NCBI GenBank assembly: GCA_001464735.1
Contig: LNDU01000047.1
Coordinates: 1 to 64,000, forward strand
DNA: 64,000 nucleotides
Source: Nitrospira sp. Ga0074138
GTDB lineage: Bacteria > Nitrospirota > Nitrospiria > Nitrospirales > Nitrospiraceae
Direction of reading: 5' to 3'
The notes below the pieces were generated by a model that saw nothing but the letters and a program-made list of their open reading frames with translations, was not told the origin of the DNA and searched no databases. Positions 57,141 to 64,000 of the stretch are shown here, piece by piece. The position numbers and the translations under genes are program-made. Each line of letters opens with the position of its first letter. The stretch's first letter is position 1.

Positions 57141-58123
57141 TCCCGAGGTCTCCTGCCTTTTCCCACTAGGGCCAGACACAAGAGTCCGATGCTAATCCAG
57201 ACGACTTCGCGGAATCGTCGGAGCAGCGCAAAGGTAATGCCCGTCACATCACTGTAGCCGAAGGCTTGCAACAAGAGAAGATTGCCGGCATCCTGTGCCC
57301 CGAGACTACCAGGGATGAAAAAGGTCCCGCCTTTAATGAGGGCTGCCAAGGCACCCATCGAGATGACCGACCACAGGCTGGCGGAATCGCCTAGGAAATA
57401 GATGATCACAAAAACTTCTAACGATTCGGCCAGCCAGCCGAAAAAGCACACCCCGGTTGAGAGCGCAAACGTCCCACGATGCTGGCTGTAGAAATTCAGA
57501 ATGGTCTGGTCGATCGAGCGTAGGTGTTCCTCTTGCGCTTCTAGAACCCTGATCCGCATTCCCAGCTTCTTAATGATTGCCAGCATCGACGCGAAGAGCC
57601 CGCGCTGTTGAACAAAGACAAACCCGGCGATTGAACAGACCAACACCGCCACACTCAACACCGCAGCCGTAATGGTCTGTCCCGCCGAGCTACCGGTGCC
57701 CAAGATCAAAAATCCAATGGCGATCCCAACGAGAATATAGAACACCTCGGCAATCGTGAGAGTCGTCTTGGCAATCACCACGGACGCGGCCCCTTCCGCC
57801 ATCGGAACATTGTATTGTTTCAGTAGGTAGGCCTTCAGAGGTTCGCCGCCCATGTAGGCTGTGGGTGTCGTCATATTCACAACCTCCCCGGCGGTCCTGA
57901 TCATGAAAAGCCGCCAAAACGAGATCACTTGCCCAAATGACCCCAATACCAGCTTCCAGCCATATGCCTCGATCACATACATAATGAGAGAGGGAATCAG
58001 GATGATCACCAAGGAGAGGGGGCCTAGCCGCAACGCCGCATCCCAAATGTTACCGGGTCCAATCTGCCAGACAAGAAAGCCAAGAACGATGAGGCCAAGG
58101 GCTAGTAGGATATAGCGCAACAC
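57116..58123 (-). CDS. Flippase-like UPF0104 integral membrane protein
   Basis: A 335-residue polytopic membrane protein of the lysylphosphatidylglycerol-synthase transmembrane/UPF0104 family, with about eight hydrophobic segments. Typical blocks: RLFMIRTAGEVVNMTTPTAYMGGEPLKAYLLKQY and the C-terminal LIKGGTFFIPGSLGAQDAGNLLLLQAFGYS. Family members are thought to flip lipids. The start is GTG at 58123, 25 bases after the stop of the CDP-alcohol transferase; frames further upstream overlap that gene. Its place at the end of a head-group synthesis cluster suggests it exports the product. Confidence 0.82.
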   Translation of the reverse strand: MLRYILLALGLIVLGFLVWQIGPGNIWDAALRLGPLSLVIILIPSLIMYVIEAYGWKLVLGSFGQVISFWRLFMIRTAGEVVNMTTPTAYMGGEPLKAYLLKQYNVPMAEGAASVVIAKTTLTIAEVFYILVGIAIGFLILGTGSSAGQTITAAVLSVAVLVCSIAGFVFVQQRGLFASMLAIIKKLGMRIRVLEAQEEHLRSIDQTILNFYSQHRGTFALSTGVCFFGWLAESLEVFVIIYFLGDSASLWSVISMGALAALIKGGTFFIPGSLGAQDAGNLLLLQAFGYSDVTGITFALLRRFREVVWISIGLLCLALVGKGRRPRDQEGESPP

Positions 58124-58148
58124 GTTAGTCGGATGGCGAACGGGGCAT

Positions 58149-59585
58149 TTATGGCCGAGGAGACGAGACTGCGGATGGGCGGATGACCCAGCCCATGGCA
58201 CCGGCAAACAGCAATGCGCCGGCTGCCGCGAAGATGAGAAACCAATATAGCTGATCGAACAGGGCAAAGCCCAACAGCGCTGCTGAAAAATCTCTGCTGG
58301 CCACATTTTTCAACATGACGTCCGCCCAAGCTGCATGGGCAGGGGTGCTCCAGCCACTCACCGCTTTAATCTTTTGCGCCTTTTCCACAAGTACGAGAGA
58401 GAGGCCGTTGCCAAACACCGCGGCGGTGCCGAGTGCAAGCGGAACCCAGTCGTCCGATTGTCCGATGTGAGTCGTATAGAGCCCCACGGCGATACCCGCA
58501 AAAATCGCCATGTGCACGATGTTGTCCAACACGATATCCAGCCAGGCACCAAGCGGCGACTCGGTAAAGGTCAACCGTGCGACTTCGCCGTCGCAGCAAT
58601 CGATGACGGCCGCCAATTGAAACAAGAGAGCTGCCACGATACCGGCGCTGTAGGTGCCCATCCCAAACCCCGCGGCCGCCAGCAGACCAACTAACCCGGC
58701 AAGGACCGTGATGGAATTGGGCGACAGCCCCATGGCGAGAAACAGGCGGGTGAACCAGCAAGAGACTTTGCGATTGAAATAGCGATCGACGAACCCTTCG
58801 AATTCCCCCTTGAGCGAATTGAACAACTTCTTTTCAGCTGCTTGGACGTCAGACAGCGTTCGAACGGGTTGATACCAATTCCCCTGCTTCGCTTCAGCCG
58901 AGACAACACGCACTCGACCATCCGTCGCGGCCTGCTCAAGCCACTGGCGGATCGGAGGGCTTCCCTTCTCATTCACCGCTTGATTCGTGGTGCTCATCAG
59001 GCTTGCCGGCACGACCACCAGCTCAGCCACACGTAAGGCCGGACTGTCGAAACGAGGGGGGGCGAAAATCGTCGGGCGATCAGACTGGACTTTCGCTCGC
59101 AGGCTCTGCACCATGAACTGATCGACCTGCCCCTGTGAGGCTTGCGAGACCACAATGGCCTGACCGTCCTGCACCTCACGCCGCAACCGTTCAATCAACC
59201 CTCGAGAGAACACGCTATTGACGCTCGCGACCAACGCAAAGCCATGCACTTCGGCCGCCAAGGCTTCCCAGGTCCGAGGATCATCGAGAGGAAATTCACG
59301 GATCGGCATCCATCGGACGGGAATCGTGACGCGTGGCCCTTTGCCGAGCGCCTGTTTCAACTGTTCCTCCTCAGAACCGGACAGAACGATTAATTGACGA
59401 ATCCCCGCCCTTTGCAAGGTGAGTACGGTTCGTTGAAAGAGCCCGATCCCCACGACACTTGTCAGGGGTCCTACGTCGTCGACCTGCGTCCCGATGGGAC
59501 CGCCGAATACCCCGACGGACGGTAGCAGAATCGCCGTGGCCAACCCTTGAATCTCAACTCTTCTTTGGAGGATGCTCTTACTCAT
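58149..59585 (-). CDS. CDP-alcohol phosphatidyltransferase fused to degenerate nucleotidyltransferase domain
   Basis: A 478-residue two-part protein. Residues about 1-235 resemble a sugar nucleotidyltransferase in outline (AILLPSVGV...RAGIRQLIVLSGSEEE) but lack the GxGxRL and PK motifs, so the domain is probably inactive. Residues about 275-470 are a membrane CDP-alcohol phosphotransferase with an intact DGxxAR-x8-Gx3Dx3D motif (DCCDGEVARLTFTESPLGAWLDIVLDN, about 345-371). The enzyme should join a CDP-activated donor and an alcohol acceptor. The fusion resembles IPCT/DIPP synthase proteins. It is 88 bases downstream of the separate nucleotidyltransferase gene. Confidence 0.82.
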   Translation of the reverse strand: MSKSILQRRVEIQGLATAILLPSVGVFGGPIGTQVDDVGPLTSVVGIGLFQRTVLTLQRAGIRQLIVLSGSEEEQLKQALGKGPRVTIPVRWMPIREFPLDDPRTWEALAAEVHGFALVASVNSVFSRGLIERLRREVQDGQAIVVSQASQGQVDQFMVQSLRAKVQSDRPTIFAPPRFDSPALRVAELVVVPASLMSTTNQAVNEKGSPPIRQWLEQAATDGRVRVVSAEAKQGNWYQPVRTLSDVQAAEKKLFNSLKGEFEGFVDRYFNRKVSCWFTRLFLAMGLSPNSITVLAGLVGLLAAAGFGMGTYSAGIVAALLFQLAAVIDCCDGEVARLTFTESPLGAWLDIVLDNIVHMAIFAGIAVGLYTTHIGQSDDWVPLALGTAAVFGNGLSLVLVEKAQKIKAVSGWSTPAHAAWADVMLKNVASRDFSAALLGFALFDQLYWFLIFAAAGALLFAGAMGWVIRPSAVSSPRP

Positions 59586-59673
59586 GGCTCTCTAGACACC
59601 TGTGTCTGCTCACCAAATGTTCCCTTGCGCAGAGTCCCTCTTCATCGAGCAGAGTACTATAACGAAGACTTTC

Positions 59674-60393
59674 TCATAGTTTTGGCAAAACTTCCAATTC
59701 AGCCTTTCTTACATCTTCAATGAAATCGATCTCGGTCCAGGGCAGCCCCCCAATTCGTTCATAGCCAACCCGCACGTCCTGAAAATACGGCCGCAGCGCG
59801 TCCTCATACTCCATCTCCCACGAGCCTCGGTCGATGTAGCCACGGAGCGACGAGACAACATGAGGCGTGTCGGCATGCCGAATCCGAAGAAATCCCACCC
59901 CTTCACCGGCGTAATCGTAAGATTCCGGCATATTCTTCGTCAGCGCAATCACTCGGCCCCCGGCTACGACCACCATGCACTCCTCTCCAGTTTGCTTTAC
60001 CGTCTCATCCATCAACAGCGCATTCTCACAGGGTGACGACACGAGACGTCGTAGGATTTCCGGATGGAACAGTACATCGGCATCCATCACGATGGTGTCG
60101 TCGTCGAGCGCGGTTTGTGCAATCCACAATGAGGAAATACTGCCTCTATGAAACTGCTCATTGACCAAGAACGTGACGTTGACGCCGCAGAAATCCTGCT
60201 CGACCGCCGCACGGATCATCTCCTGTTTGTACCCGACAACAATCTCAGCCCGGCGAATCCCCACGGAAACCAACGACTCCAGATAGCGATGCAGGAGCGA
60301 CCGGCCACCAATCTCAATGAGGCATTTCGGGTGATGCTGGGTCACTTCCCACAAACGTTTTCCGACTCCCGCTGCCAGAATGACCGCCTTCAT
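59674..60393 (-). CDS. Small nucleotidyltransferase (LicC/PntC-like), probable CTP:head-group cytidylyltransferase
   Basis: A 239-residue nucleotidyltransferase. Signature residues: MKAVILAAGVGKRLWEVTQHHPKCLIEIGG (GxGKRL loop and PK), metal-binding Asp in VMDADVLF, and the C-terminal LPWTEIDFIEDVRKAE (EID second metal site). This is the LicC/PntC kind that makes CDP-choline or CMP-aminoethylphosphonate. Its start overlaps the PhnW-like aminotransferase stop by 4 bases, so the two products are made together. CTP as nucleotide and AEP as acceptor are inferences from the neighbours. Confidence 0.83.
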   Translation of the reverse strand: MKAVILAAGVGKRLWEVTQHHPKCLIEIGGRSLLHRYLESLVSVGIRRAEIVVGYKQEMIRAAVEQDFCGVNVTFLVNEQFHRGSISSLWIAQTALDDDTIVMDADVLFHPEILRRLVSSPCENALLMDETVKQTGEECMVVVAGGRVIALTKNMPESYDYAGEGVGFLRIRHADTPHVVSSLRGYIDRGSWEMEYEDALRPYFQDVRVGYERIGGLPWTEIDFIEDVRKAELEVLPKL

Positions 60394-61472
60394 ACCGATT
60401 TGCAGATCTGTTCGAAGGCGTCGAGAAATCCGCCAAACTGCGCCTCGGACAGTGCCCCCATATTGGCCACGCGAAAAATCTTGTTTTCCAAGTTGCCTTG
60501 CCCGGCATAAATGACATAGCCCTGCTGCTTCAGGCGGTCATGCAACGCCTGGTAAGAAACCCCGTCCGGCAGGTGATAGGCCGTGATGGTGTTCGACTGC
60601 CGGTCCACCGGGAGAAGCGCCTTCACACCGAGCTTGGCCATTCGTTCACGAATCAGGGTCGCCATCTTCTTGTACCGCTGGATGCGATTGGCCACGCCTT
60701 CCTCGAGCAACTCATTCAGTGCTTCGTCAAAGGCATAGTAGACCTGCACCGCGGGCGTGAATGGAATCGTGCCTCGCCCCTCGTTGTCGATGTAATGGGT
60801 CAGATGGAGATACCACGAGCGCTTCGGATACGCGCGCATTCTCTCGACGAACCCCTTTCGCACAAGCACGAACGAGACGCCTGGGAAGCCCTGAATGCAC
60901 TTTCCCGCCGTCCCCGTCACCATATAGATGTGCGACTTGGCGATATTCAGCGTTTCACCTGCCAGCGCACTGACGGCATCCAGCACAAACACGCGATTCT
61001 GATTGTCGACGATCTCAGCGATCTCATGGACAGGGTTGAGGAGTCCAGTGGTGGTCTCATGGTGCACCATGCCGACGGCATGCACTTCCTGATGCTGTCG
61101 CAAGGCCAGCAGCAGCTTCTCAGGATCTGGCCGAACCGTCCAGTCATACTTCAACTCGCTCACCCCCAGGCGATGGAGGCCCACGATGTGGGACATCCGT
61201 TCACCATAGACGCCGTTGTTGAGGATGAGCATACGGCGACCGTGAGGGAGCGACGACATCAGGGCGGCCTCGACGGCAGCCGTCCCCGATCCGGTCATCA
61301 CGACGGCAACGTAGTCCGATTCGGCTCCGGGAACAAAGGCTTTGAGCAGCTTGGCTTGGATGCGGTGAAGCAGCTCTAGAAATTCATCTTCTCGATGACA
61401 GATATCGGGTTTCAGCAGCGTCTGCCGCACCCGCTCGGACACGTTCACGGGACCTGGATTGAGGAGAATCAT
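60390..61472 (-). CDS. PhnW-like aminotransferase (2-aminoethylphosphonate:pyruvate type)
   Basis: A 360-residue fold-type I PLP aminotransferase. Blocks shared with PhnW: LNPGPVNVSERVRQTLL (start), GSGTAAVEAALMSSL, HHETTTGLLNPVHEI, DAVSALAGE and the PLP lysine in GTAGKCIQGFPGVSFV (K about 190), and a final HDRLKQQGYVIYAGQ...FRVANMGALS. PhnW interconverts 2-aminoethylphosphonate and phosphonoacetaldehyde. The GKCIQG-type motif is closer to PhnW than to serine-glyoxylate enzymes. Here it would run in the synthetic direction. It follows the decarboxylase subunits after 62 bases that contain a heptamer-repeat element. Confidence 0.87.
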   Translation of the reverse strand: MILLNPGPVNVSERVRQTLLKPDICHREDEFLELLHRIQAKLLKAFVPGAESDYVAVVMTGSGTAAVEAALMSSLPHGRRMLILNNGVYGERMSHIVGLHRLGVSELKYDWTVRPDPEKLLLALRQHQEVHAVGMVHHETTTGLLNPVHEIAEIVDNQNRVFVLDAVSALAGETLNIAKSHIYMVTGTAGKCIQGFPGVSFVLVRKGFVERMRAYPKRSWYLHLTHYIDNEGRGTIPFTPAVQVYYAFDEALNELLEEGVANRIQRYKKMATLIRERMAKLGVKALLPVDRQSNTITAYHLPDGVSYQALHDRLKQQGYVIYAGQGNLENKIFRVANMGALSEAQFGGFLDAFEQICKSV

Positions 61473-61482
61473 ATTCTCGCTT

Positions 61483-61530
61483 TCAGCAATCAGCGATCAG
61501 CCCTTTCGGAAACTGACAGCTGACAGCTAG
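61483..61530. repeat. Degenerate heptamer-repeat element
   Basis: Between the aminotransferase and the decarboxylase beta subunit, minus strand reads two blocks of near-heptamer units, AGCTGTC-AGCTGTC and GCTGATC-GCTGATT-GCTGAAA, separated by TTTCCGAAAGGG. Such GCTGA-type heptads are intergenic repeat elements in many bacteria. No other copy was obvious in the window. Confidence 0.45.
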
Positions 61531-61534
61531 GCGA

Positions 61535-62113
61535 CTATTCAATCGCCTTCATGAATCGACGGGTGATGTCCGGCGGGTCGTGCAGGACGCGACCAGCATC
61601 TTCCACAAATTCGTTCACTTTGATGAGCAACAGGCTAGGCCCATCCTTCTTCAGCATGTCCTTGAACTCATAGACGAGATCGTCGCGATCAAGGACCCGT
61701 TCCACATTCACGTAGCCCGCCGACTTCGCCACTTTCTCCAGCGGCACCACGTTGGAGATCGTCGGCTGGTTCCCGGTCGTTCCGTACACTTCATTGTCGA
61801 AGACGACATGGATAAAGTTTTTTGGTTTCAACGCACCGACCGTCGCGAGTGTACCCATTCCCATGAGCACATTGCCGTCACCATCGAAGGTAATCACCTG
61901 TTTATTCGGCTTGGCGAGCGCAACCCCGAGGGCAATAGCCGAAGCATTCCCCATGGAGCCGATCATGTAGAAATGAGTGGGGCGATCCGCGATCTTGTGC
62001 GCCTCGCGCGAGGGAAACCCGTTGCAGATAATGACGGGCTGATCGGTCAGCAACTTCAGCAAGGCCTCCATGGCCTGCGCCCGACTGATCAATGTGCCTT
62101 GTTCGGGCCTCAT
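61535..62113 (-). CDS. TPP-dependent 3-phosphono-/sulfopyruvate decarboxylase, beta (C-terminal) subunit
   Basis: A 192-residue TPP-binding pyrimidine-binding half of a decarboxylase. It has ICNGFPSREAHK, YMIGSMGNASAIALGVALA and the TPP motif GDGNVLMGMGTLATVGALKPKNFIHVVFDN (GDG-x~26-N, about 79-108). The layout of a separate small subunit matches ComE (sulfopyruvate decarboxylase beta), while the context (PhnW-like enzyme, nucleotidyltransferase) points to phosphonopyruvate. It overlaps the alpha subunit by 4 bases (ATGA). Confidence 0.83.
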   Translation of the reverse strand: MRPEQGTLISRAQAMEALLKLLTDQPVIICNGFPSREAHKIADRPTHFYMIGSMGNASAIALGVALAKPNKQVITFDGDGNVLMGMGTLATVGALKPKNFIHVVFDNEVYGTTGNQPTISNVVPLEKVAKSAGYVNVERVLDRDDLVYEFKDMLKKDGPSLLLIKVNEFVEDAGRVLHDPPDITRRFMKAIE

Positions 62114-62658
62114 GGATGCAATCCCTTGACCACGCCTTTGGTGATAAACAAGGCGACCGGAATCCGCTGCTTCATGAATGTCTCAGCGACCCACCTGAAA
62201 TCTTCAATCACTGTTTTTTCAGTCAGGGTCCGGTGCGGGATCTTGACGGTATCCAGCAATTGCGGCATCACCTCTCCCATCACCAAATGTTCAGGAGCAT
62301 CCTCCCCCCCCTGCCCACGCCAGGAAACAATCAGTATGCAGGGTTGTTGATAAATCATATTCAGAGAAATGAGCGCATTGAGAGAAGTACCGAGTCCTGA
62401 ATTCTGCATGAGCACGGCGGGGGTTTTCCCCGCCATATAGGCGCCCGCAGCCATGCCGACCGCTTCATCCTCACGAACCGCGGGGGTGTAGAGCCGACGG
62501 TTCATGAGTTCCGCAATGATCCCACCCAGAATCGAATCTGGCACACCGGTAAAGAAATTCACTCCCATGTCCTGCATCGTTTGGACGAACACGTCGCTTT
62601 CAATCACTGAACGTTTCCCCCTGACATATTGAGACACATCTGCAGAAAGCCGGCGCAT
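62110..62658 (-). CDS. TPP-dependent 3-phosphono-/sulfopyruvate decarboxylase, alpha (N-terminal) subunit
   Basis: A 182-residue N-terminal half (PYR domain). Key blocks: GVNFFTGVPDSILGGIIAEL, PAVREDEAVGMAAGAYMAGKTPAVLMQNSGLGTSLNAL (catalytic Glu in REDE), and WRGQGGEDAPEHLVMGEVMPQLLDTVKIPH. The VxREDE..GxxAGAYxAGK...MQNSGLG series is shared by ComD and by phosphonopyruvate decarboxylase. First gene of the minus-strand set. The ATG at 62658 has no obvious ribosome site; a GTG at 62607 with AGGGGG upstream (VIESDVFVQTMQDMG) is a good alternative. Confidence 0.83.
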   Translation of the reverse strand: MRRLSADVSQYVRGKRSVIESDVFVQTMQDMGVNFFTGVPDSILGGIIAELMNRRLYTPAVREDEAVGMAAGAYMAGKTPAVLMQNSGLGTSLNALISLNMIYQQPCILIVSWRGQGGEDAPEHLVMGEVMPQLLDTVKIPHRTLTEKTVIEDFRWVAETFMKQRIPVALFITKGVVKGLHP

Positions 62659-62767
62659 TATAAGATACGCCCTGCGAGGTTCTCAAGAAAGATCCGCGAT
62701 TGAGTTGAACTCTCTCGCATGTTAGCGTTAGTAGGAATAGGGTTATATCCGACTCCCTTGACAGAAG

Positions 62768-63298
62768 ATGAGGGCTCTCACCCAACCAACACCCAATACC
62801 TTGCCGTTGGTCCTGATAATCGCCGTCGTGATCGGTGCTAACTCAGCATGGGCTATTCCCATGATGAATGACCCGAAGGGATTTCACGATATTCCTTGGG
62901 GCACTTCCTTGTCCTCACGCCAGGACCTGGAGACGATACGTGCAAGTCCACATATCATCGAATATCTCCGCAAGAGAGAGCCGACGTCATTCGCGGGAAC
63001 AGAAATGACCAGCATCCTCTACCTGTCCCTGGATGATCAATTTGCGCGTGTCATAATTCGATACCAAGGGGAACAAGTTCACAAACACGTGCTGCGCTTC
63101 TTGGAAAATCAATTCGGTGGGCTGGAGCGTATCCCCGGACAGATGGCACGAGGTCTCAATCAGCAATACACGTGGCGCGGTTCAGATACCGAGATCACGC
63201 TGACCTACCAAGCCGGTACCGAGCGCGGCTACATATTCATCGATAGCCGTACGCTCGCACCACGGTTCAACGACTATATCACCGACTCCGCAGAGTAG
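62768..63298 (+). CDS. Secreted protein with GFxDIPWGTSL motif, copy 1
   Basis: A 176-residue protein with a signal peptide (about 12-29, PLVLIIAVVIGANSAWA) and an N-terminal motif NDPKGFHDIPWGTSLSS directly after it, then a beta-rich domain (YLSLDDQFARVIIRYQGEQVHKHVLRFLENQFGG, ITLTYQAGTERGYIFIDS). It is paralogous with the next gene, which begins five bases downstream. The family is unknown to me. Confidence 0.68.
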   Translation: MRALTQPTPNTLPLVLIIAVVIGANSAWAIPMMNDPKGFHDIPWGTSLSSRQDLETIRASPHIIEYLRKREPTSFAGTEMTSILYLSLDDQFARVIIRYQGEQVHKHVLRFLENQFGGLERIPGQMARGLNQQYTWRGSDTEITLTYQAGTERGYIFIDSRTLAPRFNDYITDSAE

Positions 63299-63302
63299 AT
63301 CG

Positions 63303-63830
63303 ATGAACGCGGGTTTTTGTAAACCAACGATACTCCTCGCAGCAGTGATCTTCTGCGTGCTGCATACCGCGACACCGTCGTTGGCCGTTCCACTCGTCAA
63401 CGATCCCAATGGCTTCGAAGATATACCCTGGGGAACATCCCTTGCGGAAATGGAACAGTTTGCGCGTGTCGAAGATGCCGGTCGCCTAGAGATCTATGAA
63501 CAAACCAAACAGGCTCCTGCGCTCGGCACGATACCCATCGATTCCATACGATTTACCACGTTTGAGAAGAAGTTCGGCCGCGTGACTGTTCGCTACAGTG
63601 GAAGTGAGACTCATGAAAGAGCCCTGACCTACCTTCAATCCAAGTATGGTCCACTCGACCGAACACCGGGCCAAATCACGGTCGGCCCGGTGAAAGTTTA
63701 CGTGTGGCATGGCTTTCATACGGAAGTGGCGTTGCGGTTCGAGACTGGAACTGATCGTGGCATCATATTTTTTGAAAGCCTGACGCTCCCTGAGAAACTA
63801 TCGGACGGGACTTCCGCGACAGTCTTCTAA
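63303..63830 (+). CDS. Secreted protein with GFxDIPWGTSL motif, copy 2
   Basis: A 175-residue paralogue of the previous gene: signal peptide (about 8-28, TILLAAVIFCVLHTATPSLA), then VPLVNDPNGFEDIPWGTSLAEM and a matching domain (FGRVTVRYSGSETHERALTYLQSKYG, VALRFETGTDRGIIFFESLTL). The two stops and starts are only four bases apart, so they are cotranscribed. Duplicate arrangement and shared fold suggest two related periplasmic components. Confidence 0.68.
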   Translation: MNAGFCKPTILLAAVIFCVLHTATPSLAVPLVNDPNGFEDIPWGTSLAEMEQFARVEDAGRLEIYEQTKQAPALGTIPIDSIRFTTFEKKFGRVTVRYSGSETHERALTYLQSKYGPLDRTPGQITVGPVKVYVWHGFHTEVALRFETGTDRGIIFFESLTLPEKLSDGTSATVF

Positions 63831-64000
63831 CCGTAGATAGATAATTTCTTAAACTTTCCGTTCGCAAGAGGCTGTGCCCTTTCGCATCATGTGGGGCCAC
63901 ATGGTGGCACACACTGCAAACCTTCCTGCCGCATTAAAGAGCCAGGTGCGCTGAAGGTGGTCGATGCCCACGACGCATTGAGTGCTCACCTGATCAAGCG
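63831..64000. other. Right-hand end of the window
   Basis: About 170 bases after the last gene. I see no ORF, RNA or terminator I can support; it may belong to the leader of a gene beyond the edge. Confidence 0.4.

Overview
The window is chromosomal DNA of a Gram-negative, meso-DAP bacterium. The most likely source is Nitrospira or a close relative in Nitrospirota. That assignment is an inference from the overall gene set, the moderately high GC content and several secreted families that look lineage-specific; there is no rRNA or other marker to prove it. I saw no rRNA, tRNA or CRISPR array.

Layout. 1-11.6 kb: ligA, a CorC/HlyC-type membrane protein, an RlpA/SPOR lipoprotein, a double-ACT protein, a class II (B12-dependent) ribonucleotide reductase with a promoter that carries a convincing NrdR operator pair, small membrane and secreted proteins, and an AmpG-like permease. 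11.7-18 kb: the two tRNA methylthiotransferases mtaB and miaB (overlapping), a lipoprotein, and a DNA-repair operon (short MutY, MutT, PolB-like exonuclease). 18-24.6 kb: ispE, a PilS/PilR-like two-component pair, pilC and pgsA. 25.7-46.6 kb: a complete minus-strand division and cell-wall (dcw) cluster, rsmH-ftsL-ftsI-murE-murF-mraY-murD-ftsW-murG-murC-murB-ddl-ftsQ-ftsA-ftsZ-pgeF-yggS-proC-yggT-divIVA. It is driven by a near-consensus promoter followed by an MraZ-type operator, but no mraZ gene is next to it.

46.8-57.1 kb is more mixed: a secreted protein with degenerate short repeats, a BNR/Ycf48-like lipoprotein, YajQ, CstA, a DUF3800 protein, a GST-like protein, and a Doc toxin/AbrB-type antitoxin locus. 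The toxin gene is split by a complete ISL3-family insertion sequence; its 26-bp inverted repeats and 8-bp target duplication can be read directly, and removing it restores an uninterrupted 128-residue Doc. A TfoX-domain protein and two tandem PilZ proteins follow.

57.1-62.7 kb is the most interesting region. It is one minus-strand gene set encoding a two-subunit phosphonopyruvate/sulfopyruvate-type decarboxylase, a PhnW-like aminotransferase, a small nucleotidyltransferase of the LicC/PntC type, a CDP-alcohol phosphatidyltransferase fused to a degenerate nucleotidyltransferase domain, and a flippase-like membrane protein. Read in order this is a plausible route to an aminoethylphosphonate-type head group on a lipid or glycan, with no PEP mutase gene in the window. 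The window ends with two tandem secreted paralogues that share a GFxDIPWGTSL motif.
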